Shown here in pieces: positions 32,578-40,922 of a stretch of 40,922 nucleotides of DNA. The stretch covers positions 68,678 through 109,599 of the forward strand of contig CALVYG010000047.1 in NCBI GenBank assembly GCA_944372095.1, in the 5' to 3' direction. The notes under the pieces are model-generated. The model saw nothing but the letters and a program-made list of their open reading frames with translations. It had not been told where the DNA came from and searched no databases. The position numbers and the translations under genes were made by a program. The DNA is from an uncultured Clostridia bacterium. GTDB lineage: Bacteria; Bacillota; Clostridia; Christensenellales; DTU072. Each line of letters opens with the position of its first letter. The stretch's first letter is position 1.

Positions 32578-34955
32578 AATACACCTCTCGTTAAATGTAA
32601 CTTATTCGTATTTTTAGGCAAATACTCTTTATCTCCGTAGTAATAAGATAAAATAGTTTCTGCCTCTTTCTTATCACTTAAACAAAAATCAAAATATTTT
32701 CTTGCACGGTCAAACCTGGTTCCTACATCGGTAAGAACCGCATTATGCAAAATATGTTCACAATATCCGTTAAACTTTTGCGTCGTAATTAAATATTCAC
32801 CTTTTTCATCGGCAAACTTCAATTCACCTTTACATTCACCGCATTGCATTCCGGATACTTTTCTCGGGCAAAAATTAAGATACATCAAAGGAAGATATCC
32901 GTATGCATAAATTATAGGATTTTTAAACCTTTTTACTTCAGTATAGTTCAGTTCAGGAGAAACTACATAACTGCACGAATTTTTTATAAACCAACTTTTG
33001 GTATTCATAATATTTAAATTCGGTCCGCATAATAAAAGTTTTTTTAATTTACGGGCTACATATGCTCCGCCTATATTATTAGCACACACACCGTCAAATA
33101 TTTTAATTATACTTTCAAAAAACACCTCTTGGGAAACGGGAATGTATATGGGTAGCTTAATAAAAATATTATTATCATCTTTTTTAATATTTCTATAAAA
33201 ATTCTGACACTCTTCCTCAACGAATATTTCGGGATTATAAACAATGTTCTTTACTTGTTTCAATGCAATTTTTGCTATTTCAATACTATCCACTTCACAG
33301 AAATCGCCTTCAAGTTTTCGTGATGTCTCTTCTTCGTATTTCGGTATAGGTCTTTCATCGAATATTTTTTTAGTACGCTCGTAATATCCAAGCAAAAATC
33401 TCCATACGCTGTCAAGCAAATCTCTTCTGATTTGATTTAGTTGCGATTTTGTTAAAAAAGCGTTGTATAATTGCAAATCGGTAATTACGAATTTTACTTC
33501 TCTTACTTTACTTCCTTCAAACAATGTTTTTATTTCTTCTTCGGTAATCGGATGGTTTATGGCCGTCTGCACATAATCTTTTCCTGTGTAGGTATATTTA
33601 TGGCCTTTGATATTCAAAATAATTTGCGGTTTTTCTCCTCCCGCAATTCTGACTTGTATCGGTACGACTTTACGCTTTTTTCTGTTACATATAAACTCGG
33701 CAAGCGAAGCGTCGCTCGTCAATCTTATTTCATCTCCGATTTTAAGAGGAACATTGCTTTTAACAACAGAAAAATTTTTATTGTATTCTCCCGTTGCCAA
33801 TACTCCTCCGATTTCCTTTTGATTTCTTAAAACTTTATAACCGTTATTGCTTTCTAACGGAACATCGGACGCCACATAAGCTTTATTCTCCCCTAAAACA
33901 TGTACGACTTTACCTGCATAAATGCCGATATGATTGGGTTGTCCCGTGTAAATAACGTTATTATTTTCAAAATATCCCGCTGTATAATTACCTCTGTTAA
34001 AAAGTACCTTTATGTCGTCCTTATCAAATATAGGCTCTACTCCTTTTTTCAAATCGGAATAATACATCGTAACTCCGCCGACATATTCCTCTCTCTTTAA
34101 TCTTCCTTCTATCTTTAAGGAACTCACACCTATATCAATCAAATCTCTTATATATTTATCCATGCAAATGTCTTTTGCACTTAAAAGAAAACCTTTTATC
34201 GCCGGTTTTCCGTTTACAAAAGATTTATAAAATTTTCTGCATAACTGATTGCACTTCCCACGATTTGCACTGTTCCCGGTAAGCATTGAAGATAATAAAC
34301 ATCCGCCTGAAAAGCAAGAGCATAACGCACCGTGTATAAAAACCTCTGTTTCTATCGAACGTGTATCAGTCACGGATTTTATGTCTTCAAAACTCATTTC
34401 ACGACTTAATACCGCTCTGTTGAATCCCATATCTTTCAGAAAATCCATTCCCCAAGAATTATGAGTACCCAGCTGAGTACTTGCATGTATTGCAGCTTTT
34501 GAATATCCTCTTATAATCGGAACTAATGATAAATCACAAATTATAAATGCATCAATATTCGCTTCTTCCGCTTCTTTTACTATTTCTTTCACTTGCGGCA
34601 ATTCGCTATTCGTAAAACAAATATTTAATGCTAAATAAGCTTTTACGTTATAAAAGTGACAAAAATCTACTACTTCTTTTATTGATTCGAAATTTTCTCC
34701 GCCTGCTCTCGCATTAAATGCTTTATAGCCGAAATAAATTGCGTCTGCTCCGCCGTAAATTGCTTGCTTATAGCTACTTTTTGAAGCCGGCGACAAAATT
34801 TCTGTTAATTCATAGTCTTTCACATCAAAGCTTTTATAATCACCGAGATTGAAGAGTTCCTTTTTTAACGTCTCTCCTTCATAAACATCAAACGATTCTT
34901 CAACAAAACTTAACGATGTTTTCCGCGATTTAGCGTAGAACAATTTCTCTTCCAC
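32574..34955 (-). CDS. U32 family peptidase-like protein with C-terminal extension
   Basis: The U32 core begins near residue 49 (ELTEILSPASKSSYKQAIYGGADAIYFG), and the family signature EVFIHGALCSCFSGGCL spans about 204-220. Cysteines 212, 219, 235 and 239 (plus C214) resemble the [4Fe-4S] set of U32 proteins such as RlhA, TrhP and UbiU/V, which act in RNA or ubiquinone hydroxylation rather than proteolysis. A second Cys cluster (CPRKVSGMQCGEC) lies near the C-terminus. The 793-residue size matches the clostridial subgroup with a DUF3656-like region. The exact start is uncertain: GTG 34955 lies 26 bases inside pheT, and the first 48 residues have no U32 homology. zapA, often found between pheT and this gene, is absent. 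Confidence 0.88.
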   Translation of the reverse strand: MEEKLFYAKSRKTSLSFVEESFDVYEGETLKKELFNLGDYKSFDVKDYELTEILSPASKSSYKQAIYGGADAIYFGYKAFNARAGGENFESIKEVVDFCHFYNVKAYLALNICFTNSELPQVKEIVKEAEEANIDAFIICDLSLVPIIRGYSKAAIHASTQLGTHNSWGMDFLKDMGFNRAVLSREMSFEDIKSVTDTRSIETEVFIHGALCSCFSGGCLLSSMLTGNSANRGKCNQLCRKFYKSFVNGKPAIKGFLLSAKDICMDKYIRDLIDIGVSSLKIEGRLKREEYVGGVTMYYSDLKKGVEPIFDKDDIKVLFNRGNYTAGYFENNNVIYTGQPNHIGIYAGKVVHVLGENKAYVASDVPLESNNGYKVLRNQKEIGGVLATGEYNKNFSVVKSNVPLKIGDEIRLTSDASLAEFICNRKKRKVVPIQVRIAGGEKPQIILNIKGHKYTYTGKDYVQTAINHPITEEEIKTLFEGSKVREVKFVITDLQLYNAFLTKSQLNQIRRDLLDSVWRFLLGYYERTKKIFDERPIPKYEEETSRKLEGDFCEVDSIEIAKIALKQVKNIVYNPEIFVEEECQNFYRNIKKDDNNIFIKLPIYIPVSQEVFFESIIKIFDGVCANNIGGAYVARKLKKLLLCGPNLNIMNTKSWFIKNSCSYVVSPELNYTEVKRFKNPIIYAYGYLPLMYLNFCPRKVSGMQCGECKGELKFADEKGEYLITTQKFNGYCEHILHNAVLTDVGTRFDRARKYFDFCLSDKKEAETILSYYYGDKEYLPKNTNKLHLTRGVL

Positions 34956-37308
34956 TCAATTCTTCCAATACCTTTTTTATTTCTTCGTTTACGTCGTCGT
35001 CTTTAAGCGTTTTTTCTAACGCTCTGAAACTGAGCTTTACGGCGATACTTTTTTTACCTTTCTGAATCTGCCCTCCGGTATAAATATCAAAAACCTCTAC
35101 CTTTTCAAGTATGTCCGTACACACATCTTTAATTGCCGATAAAATTTCAGCGGCAGGATACTTTTCCGGCGCAATCAATGCTAAATCACGCTGCATTCCC
35201 TGATACTTGCTTATTGCCTTAAAAGGCTTTATTGCCATGCCGTTCTCCGCAATCGTTTCGGCATCCAATTCTGCAATATATAACCTTTCGTCCATATCAA
35301 GATTTTCCAAAATATCCGGATGACATTCTCCGATATAACCTAACAATTTATCCTTATATTCAATTAGCGCACTTCTTCCCGGATGAAGGAATGTTTCATT
35401 GGCACGTTTATACTTTACTTCCATTCCGTAAATCTCGAAAATATCATCGAGTACTTCTTTTAATGTATAATAATTTTCTGTTTCACCGTAAAATCCGAGC
35501 GAAAGTTTTGCTTTTTCTTCCGGAAGCTCGGATAAAGGCAACTCTTTCGGAATATAAGTATTGGCTATTTCAAAAAAACGCGACGCTTTATTCCCTCTTT
35601 TATAGTTACTTTCCAATGTTTTGAGCATACTGAATGTTAAATTTGTTCTCATAACGCTCATATCTGAACCGATAGGATTCCAAATTTCAATTGCATTACG
35701 CAAATATGATTCTTTGTTAAGATTAAGCACATCAAATGATTTAGGCGAAACAAAAGCATAGGAAACCGTCTCAAATACGCCTTTCCCTATGAGAATATTT
35801 TTGATTTTCTCCATCGACAATTGTTTTTCGGTCTTACCTCCGCAACATCCGCTGATTAACCTTGATTTTACGACATCGTAACCGTATATTCTTATAACTT
35901 CTTCCGTTAAGTCGTTCACTCCGTAAATATCTTCCCTGTAAAGAGGAATAATACTTGTTAATTTGTCACCTTTTGCAGAAGTTTTAATTTCTAATCTGTT
36001 TAATATTTTTATAATTTCAGATTTTTCTAAATTGACTCCGATAATGTCGTTTATTTCTCTATAATCATATTCAATAGAATTTTGCTCGGGTTTTTTCTCA
36101 CATTTATCTATCTCTCCGCTAACTATTTTCCCCCAATTATATTTATAAAACAATGATAATGCTCTTTTAAGTCCGAGTTCCTGTGAATAAAAATCAATAC
36201 CTTTTTCGTATCGCGCGGAAGAATCCGAATGCAATCCAATCTCTCTTGACGTATGTCTTATACTATCCCTTGCAAAACGGGCGCTTTCAAGTATCACGGT
36301 ATGTGTATTTAATCCGATTGAGGCGTATTCACCTCCCATTACTCCTGCAATAGCAACAGGCTTTTCGGCGTCACATATCGCAAGATGTTCTTTCTTTAAG
36401 GCATATTCCTTTCCGTCAAGCGCAATTATTTTCTCACCTTCTTCCGCATTTCTTATTATGATTTTATGTCCTGCCAGATTTTCCAAATCAAATGCATGCA
36501 TCGGTTGTCCGATTTCTGTCAATACATAATTCGTTACGTCTACAAGATTATTTATCGGTCTTATTCCGACGGCTTTAAGCCTGTCTCTGATAATTTTCGG
36601 AGACTGCGTTTCAACAACATCCGTGACAGCCTTTGCCATATATCTGGGACATAATTTATAATTTTTGTTTTCCACACTGATATAATCCGAAATTTCATCA
36701 TTGCTTTCTTCATAACTCAAATCCGGCATTTTCAGAGGCTTATTCAAAACTGCCGCAATTTCTCTTGCTATTCCGAGAATACTGTTGCAATCCGGTCGGT
36801 TTGCCGTTATCGCAACATCTAAAACCGTGTCGGTATTTCCGATTACGTCATTGACATCATCGCCTACATTGACGTCGGAATTCAATATTAAAATTCCGTT
36901 AACGCCTGCTCCCGGGAAATCATCCTCAGTTAATCCGAGCTCTTCACCCGAACATAACATTCCGTTACTTAAAACGCCGCGCAACTCACCTTTTCTGATA
37001 TGTTTTCCGTCCGGAAGTACTGCTCCGTCTAATGCTACCGGTACCTTATCGCCTTTTTTGACGTTATCTGCACCGGTTACTATTTGTAATACTTCTTTTC
37101 CTGTATTTATTTTACATATTTTCAAATGGTCACTGTCTTTATGTTTCTCGATTTCTTCAACTGACCCGACAATTACATTTTTTATATTATCTCTTAAATT
37201 TATATATTCTTCAATTTCAAATCCGGCTGCAACTAATTTATTCCCGAGCTCATAGGCTGAAATATCTATATCAACAAATTCTTTTACCCAACTGAAAGGT
37301 ACCTTCAT
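34930..37308 (-). CDS. pheT: Phenylalanyl-tRNA synthetase beta subunit
   Basis: PheT pairs with PheS in the alpha2-beta2 enzyme that charges tRNA-Phe. The N-terminal EMAP/OB tRNA-binding domain (about 40-150; VEEIEKHKDSDHLKICKIN) is followed by the B3/B4 editing domain (about 205-375), B5 (about 400-470), the catalytic-like core and a C-terminal anticodon-binding FDX-ACB domain (about 700-792; FKAISKYQGMQRDLALI). The 792-residue length is typical. AAGGAGG eight bases ahead supports ATG 37308, 12 bases after pheS. Confidence 0.97.
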   Translation of the reverse strand: MKVPFSWVKEFVDIDISAYELGNKLVAAGFEIEEYINLRDNIKNVIVGSVEEIEKHKDSDHLKICKINTGKEVLQIVTGADNVKKGDKVPVALDGAVLPDGKHIRKGELRGVLSNGMLCSGEELGLTEDDFPGAGVNGILILNSDVNVGDDVNDVIGNTDTVLDVAITANRPDCNSILGIAREIAAVLNKPLKMPDLSYEESNDEISDYISVENKNYKLCPRYMAKAVTDVVETQSPKIIRDRLKAVGIRPINNLVDVTNYVLTEIGQPMHAFDLENLAGHKIIIRNAEEGEKIIALDGKEYALKKEHLAICDAEKPVAIAGVMGGEYASIGLNTHTVILESARFARDSIRHTSREIGLHSDSSARYEKGIDFYSQELGLKRALSLFYKYNWGKIVSGEIDKCEKKPEQNSIEYDYREINDIIGVNLEKSEIIKILNRLEIKTSAKGDKLTSIIPLYREDIYGVNDLTEEVIRIYGYDVVKSRLISGCCGGKTEKQLSMEKIKNILIGKGVFETVSYAFVSPKSFDVLNLNKESYLRNAIEIWNPIGSDMSVMRTNLTFSMLKTLESNYKRGNKASRFFEIANTYIPKELPLSELPEEKAKLSLGFYGETENYYTLKEVLDDIFEIYGMEVKYKRANETFLHPGRSALIEYKDKLLGYIGECHPDILENLDMDERLYIAELDAETIAENGMAIKPFKAISKYQGMQRDLALIAPEKYPAAEILSAIKDVCTDILEKVEVFDIYTGGQIQKGKKSIAVKLSFRALEKTLKDDDVNEEIKKVLEELSGREIVLR

Positions 37309-37320
37309 CTTTTGCCTCCT

Positions 37321-38349
37321 TTATTTATATTGTCTGAGAAAACGTATATCGTTTTCAAACAATATTCTTATATCGGGAATACCGAATTTTAACATTGCAC
37401 AGCGCTCTATACCGATTCCGAAAGCATATCCGCTGTATTTTTTAGAATCGATACCGCAATTATCAAGAACAATCGGGTTTACTATTCCTGCGCCCAAAAT
37501 TTCAATCCAGCCCGTATTTTTGCATAATCTGCAACCTTTTCCCTTGCACATAAAACAGCTTACGTCCATCTCAACACTCGGTTCCGTAAAAGGGAAATAT
37601 GACGGTCTTAATCTTATACGGGAATCTTCACCGAAGAATTTACGTGCAAATTCATCAAGACAACCTTTTAAATCTCCGAGAGTAACCTTATCTTTTTCGT
37701 CTATAACCAACCCTTCCATCTGATGAAACATCGGAGAATGCGTTGCATCGTCGTCCGCACGAAATACTTTTCCGGGACAAATTATTCTTATAGGAGGTTT
37801 TTCTTCAAGCATTACCCTTGCCTGAACCGCCGACGTTTGTGTTCTCAATAATATTTTGTCTGTAATGTAAAAAGTATCCTGCATATCCCTTGAAGGATGG
37901 TCGGCAGGAATATTAAGTAATTGAAAATTATAATAATCCAATTCAATTTCGGGTCCTTCTTTTACTTCAAACCCCATACCGGCAAATATATTTATAAACA
38001 TATTTTTGGTAATAGTTAACGGGTGAAGCGCTCCCGTCGTGTCTTTATGCGCTAAGCTTAATGTTACGTCTATTTCCTCTTCTTCGAGTTTTTTTAATTT
38101 CGCTTTCTCCGCCAGATTCTTTTCGCGCTCATTTATTGAGTTCTCTATCCTCTGACGCAATTCGTTAATTTTTTTCCCTATTATCGGGCGTTCTTCCGCC
38201 AAACAATTTTTTAGATTCTTTAAAAGTTCGGTTACCTCTCCGTTTTTACCGAGATATTTTATCTTAATATTATTCAAATCGCCCAGTGTCTCGGCGCCTG
38301 ATATCTTTGCTCCGAAAGCTTCGGATATTTGTTTTATCCTTTCTGTCAT
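37321..38349 (-). CDS. pheS: Phenylalanyl-tRNA synthetase alpha subunit
   Basis: PheS carries the class II aminoacylation site for phenylalanine. An N-terminal coiled coil (about 1-90) contacts tRNA. The class II core includes HPLTITKNMFINIFAGMGF, the motif 2 region (AVQARVML, FRADDDATHSPMFHQMEG) and motif 3 (GYAFGIGIERCAMLKFGI). The 342-residue length is normal. AGGAG precedes ATG 38349. It is the first gene of a seven-gene operon (pheS-pheT-U32-mutS2-hypothetical-desulfurase-thiI) read from the promoter at 38379-38407. The leader is only about 23 nt, too short for the T-box that controls pheST in many Bacillota. Confidence 0.97.
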   Translation of the reverse strand: MTERIKQISEAFGAKISGAETLGDLNNIKIKYLGKNGEVTELLKNLKNCLAEERPIIGKKINELRQRIENSINEREKNLAEKAKLKKLEEEEIDVTLSLAHKDTTGALHPLTITKNMFINIFAGMGFEVKEGPEIELDYYNFQLLNIPADHPSRDMQDTFYITDKILLRTQTSAVQARVMLEEKPPIRIICPGKVFRADDDATHSPMFHQMEGLVIDEKDKVTLGDLKGCLDEFARKFFGEDSRIRLRPSYFPFTEPSVEMDVSCFMCKGKGCRLCKNTGWIEILGAGIVNPIVLDNCGIDSKKYSGYAFGIGIERCAMLKFGIPDIRILFENDIRFLRQYK

Positions 38350-38378
38350 TTTTTTCTCCTGATTATAAATTTCGTATA

Positions 38379-38407
38379 ATTATAGCACTTAAACGTATTA
38401 AAGTCTA
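38379..38407 (-). promoter_or_regulatory. Promoter of the pheST-U32-mutS2-thiI operon
   Basis: On the minus strand TAGACT (38407-38402), a 17-nt spacer and a perfect TATAAT (38384-38379) lie in the 101-nt gap after the surface protein. The start would be near 38372. The -35 matches at four of six positions. Confidence 0.65.
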
Positions 38408-38450
38408 TTATATAAATAAACTAAACGAGTCTACTTAAATAAATAAGCAA

Positions 38451-40922
38451 TTAAGCGTTATTTTCAATTACGGAAAACGCCAGAAACTCGTTGTTTCCGC
38501 CTCTGCCTTCACCGAACCTGTGATTTTTCTCTGCAAAATAATCTTTTGAGGATTTTTGCTTTTCATAGTATTTAATTGTGGATAGATAAACAACGGTCGC
38601 AGGTTTCATAAAAATTCCGTCATAACAATAATAATTCACATAATCGCTTTCCCAGTTATTGTTTATATTTGATTGAGATGCCGAAGCCGTCGCATCTACA
38701 TAAATCTCAAATTCATTTTCCGTTTTTACCGTAGTAATTCTACTGCTTCCTTTTACCGTGCCGATAATTTCTTTGCCCGAATTTTCATCAAAATATGTGT
38801 TTGCACCTATTATACTTCCAACAGTATTAATTTCACCTCCGAAAGGCTTTCCTCCGTAATTTACGACAAAATTTTTAATTTCTATTGAAGTGAAATTAAT
38901 TGTTCCGTAATTTACGCCTGCTCCGCTTCCTGCAAACAATCCGCCTTCAACGTCTGTTACTGTAAGCGAAAACTCATTTACATTGGTTACGCAATCATTA
39001 ACTGTTCCTCCGCTTAATCCGAACAAACCGCCTACAAAAACATTACCGGAAATAATATTGAATACAGCTTTGAAATTTAAATCAAGCGTAACGTTCTCAA
39101 TAATTCCGTTATTTACTCCGCAAACTCCCCCGTAATAAGCGTCTACGTTAAATTCTGTCGATACATTTATTGTAAGATTTACAAAAATATCAATATTTTT
39201 TATCGTCCCGCTATTAGTTTCAAATATGCCTGAATAAATATCTTGTATGGACGAAATCTCTTGAACAACATTAACAGTATGGTTATTCCCGTTGAATACT
39301 CCCGTGTACTCACCGCTAATCGGCTCAGTCAACTCAATATCTGACATTAAAACTACGGACGCCTTCCTGTTATTTTGGATTACACTAAACAATTCGGTTT
39401 CATCATAAATAAAATCCGGCCAAACTGCATATAGCACCGCATTATCGGTTTTATCCCATGCCACAACCGCATCTCCCGATGAATTAGTGTATGTTTTACC
39501 TTTTTCGTCCTGCCAACCCGCAAAAAATTCAATTATATCATTATATATTTCACGATATTCCAAAGGCACATCACTTATAAGAAGCTCCAATTTGTAATTG
39601 TCGCTACCGTAGATAACCTCTTTTTCGGTATATTTTTCATTTTCACCAAGCATTAATGTAACTTTTAACGCCTTCGGACTCCACTCCGGATAAAATACTA
39701 CCGATTCCGCTGTGGATATTCTCCACTCCGTATAACTTGCACCGTTTTCATCCGTCATTCCGATATACGTTCCGTCCTGCCCAAGCATACTCCATTTTAC
39801 AAAATCATATCCTTCTTTTAATGGAATATCCAAAACATAGTTTTCTCCGTAATATACAGTTTTCCCTGTTCCGTCAATTTTAACTGTATCATCTGATGTA
39901 TCGTATATTATTCTGTATTCTTTTTTACTTCTGGAAGGATACAAAATTACCGTTTCCGTCTGAGGAACCTTGCTCCACGTCCCTTTAACAGGTAAATTTT
40001 CTTCGTCAAGCATCCATCCGTTGAAATTGTAAATATTGGCATCGTAATCCTGTACTGAAAAATTATAGTCTGTTCCGAATTCGATTTCATAAGTATAATA
40101 ATTATAATTACTGTCACTTCCGGAATATTCGGCATTAAATTCAAGTACTATGCCTTCCGGAACGGCAAAAGTCAAGGTATATTTTTCTGCAACCCATTTA
40201 CACTCCAGTATCATGTTTGAATTGATTTTATAACCGGCTTCAATGACTATATCTTCTTCGCTTCCGGTCGCCTTTTTCCACCCGCCTATATAATATCCGG
40301 GTCTTTTTCCACTGATTTCATCTATGGCATTTTTATTTATTTCTTCGTACTGTATTGAGGAAGTTTGTCTGATATCGTTATTGTCGAGATATGTCAATAC
40401 GGCAAAAGGTTCACCGTAAAACATATTTTCTGCCGCAATATGTTCAACACCGTATTCATCCGAATAGGTAAATGTTTCTATTATTCCGTCCCATTTATCA
40501 AAATAACTATCTGTTTCATTAGGGTTATAACAAACAGTAATTTTTAAGCCTTTATTGAAATTTTCACCTAAACTGGAATCAAATATCCGAGGAATATCCT
40601 CTGTCCTGCTTGCCGTTAAAATCAATTCGCTTAATTTTGTCGCACCCGTAAGTGCGTATTGCTTAAACTCGTTTACTCCGCTGACAGTCAAGCTTTTTAA
40701 GTTATATCCCCAAAACGCATATTTATTTACATATTTTTCATTATACGTTACACCATTCAGAACCACGGTTTCGGGAATAACCGTTTCAGTCCCTGCACTT
40801 GTCCTGTCTGCTCCTACAATTCCAACTTCGTTATTTTTATTTACAGAATACAACAAGCCGTTCGTAATATAAAACTCACATGGAATTTCATAAGTTTTCA
40901 AGTCACGACAAAGCTCTTCGTT
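38451..40922 (-). CDS. Large surface protein with BspA-like, InlB-B-repeat-like and GLUG-like repeats (5' end outside window)
   Basis: The frame is open to the window edge, so at least 823 residues of a longer protein are visible and its signal peptide is not seen; a TTG at 40901 is not a convincing start. The first part (ITNGLLYSVN through VNKYAFWGYNLKSL) resembles BspA-type leucine-rich repeats. The middle holds several InlB B-repeat/beta-grasp-like units, each ending in a GW or W motif (YNFNGWML, YDFVKWSM, EFFAGWQD). The last third has GLUG-like repeats (YYGGVCGVNNGIIENV, GGLFGLSGGTVNDC) typical of beta-helical adhesins. There is no LPXTG or obvious C-terminal anchor. Such proteins in gut Clostridia are thought to bind host or neighbour surfaces. 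Its short gap to the pheS promoter has no clear terminator. Confidence 0.8.
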   Translation of the reverse strand, partial: NEELCRDLKTYEIPCEFYITNGLLYSVNKNNEVGIVGADRTSAGTETVIPETVVLNGVTYNEKYVNKYAFWGYNLKSLTVSGVNEFKQYALTGATKLSELILTASRTEDIPRIFDSSLGENFNKGLKITVCYNPNETDSYFDKWDGIIETFTYSDEYGVEHIAAENMFYGEPFAVLTYLDNNDIRQTSSIQYEEINKNAIDEISGKRPGYYIGGWKKATGSEEDIVIEAGYKINSNMILECKWVAEKYTLTFAVPEGIVLEFNAEYSGSDSNYNYYTYEIEFGTDYNFSVQDYDANIYNFNGWMLDEENLPVKGTWSKVPQTETVILYPSRSKKEYRIIYDTSDDTVKIDGTGKTVYYGENYVLDIPLKEGYDFVKWSMLGQDGTYIGMTDENGASYTEWRISTAESVVFYPEWSPKALKVTLMLGENEKYTEKEVIYGSDNYKLELLISDVPLEYREIYNDIIEFFAGWQDEKGKTYTNSSGDAVVAWDKTDNAVLYAVWPDFIYDETELFSVIQNNRKASVVLMSDIELTEPISGEYTGVFNGNNHTVNVVQEISSIQDIYSGIFETNSGTIKNIDIFVNLTINVSTEFNVDAYYGGVCGVNNGIIENVTLDLNFKAVFNIISGNVFVGGLFGLSGGTVNDCVTNVNEFSLTVTDVEGGLFAGSGAGVNYGTINFTSIEIKNFVVNYGGKPFGGEINTVGSIIGANTYFDENSGKEIIGTVKGSSRITTVKTENEFEIYVDATASASQSNINNNWESDYVNYYCYDGIFMKPATVVYLSTIKYYEKQKSSKDYFAEKNHRFGEGRGGNNEFLAFSVIENNA

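Noticed and set aside
38350..38450. T-box riboswitch upstream of pheS
   Set aside because: The predicted promoter leaves a leader of about 23 nt, and no T-box sequence or specifier stem is visible.

Overview
The window is a core chromosomal segment of a low-GC, Gram-positive-type bacterium, most likely an anaerobic member of the class Clostridia (Bacillota). The clues are a fused IspH/ribosomal protein S1 gene, the order FAD-oxidoreductase (HI0933/BaiN type)-cmk-ispH, a Na+-pumping decarboxylase operon, a GerW/YtfJ-type protein next to scpB, the miaB-mutS-mutL-miaA-ynbB cluster, and pheST followed by a U32 peptidase and mutS2. Shine-Dalgarno (SD) sites are strong (AAGGAGG type) and several promoters match the sigma-A consensus. 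No prophage, insertion sequence, CRISPR array or rRNA is visible. Almost every gene has a housekeeping homologue.

Layout. Positions 1-2997 (+) hold the end of scpB, a DUF2953/YtfI-like membrane protein, ytfJ, a short D-Ala-D-Ala carboxypeptidase and rluB. Positions 3030-10811 (+) begin with a promoter and run oadG-oadB-oadA (biotin-dependent Na+ pump), a flavoprotein, cmk and the ispH-S1 fusion, ending at a hairpin terminator. Positions 10887-13764 (+) hold purB, proC and rnhA, with a complete tRNA-Trp transcription unit (promoter, gene with encoded CCA, terminator) on the opposite strand between purB and proC. From 13831 to 25144 everything is on the minus strand: the operon miaB-mutS-mutL-miaA-ynbB, then a tyrosine recombinase bracketed by inverted repeats, then an unusual PadR-type regulator with a long Ser-rich linker and four predicted membrane helices. 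A class A penicillin-binding protein (25228-27549, +) diverges from miaB and overlaps thiI tail to tail. From 38407 down to 27452 a seven-gene minus-strand operon runs pheS-pheT-U32 peptidase-mutS2-small membrane protein-cysteine desulfurase-thiI. The window ends inside a large surface protein with BspA-like, InlB-B-repeat-like and GLUG-like segments.

How the genes work together. The two minus-strand operons combine translation fidelity (tRNA charging, i6A/ms2i6A and s4U modification, sulfur donation) with DNA mismatch repair and MutS2. The plus strand covers chromosome segregation, cell-wall trimming, ribosome maturation, decarboxylation-driven Na+ export, nucleotide and isoprenoid metabolism. 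I see no clearly new multi-gene system. The most unusual items are the membrane-anchored PadR regulator with its perfect consensus promoter, the recombinase with a 16-bp perfect inverted repeat around a 6-nt centre upstream, and the apparently leaderless start of the miaB operon.
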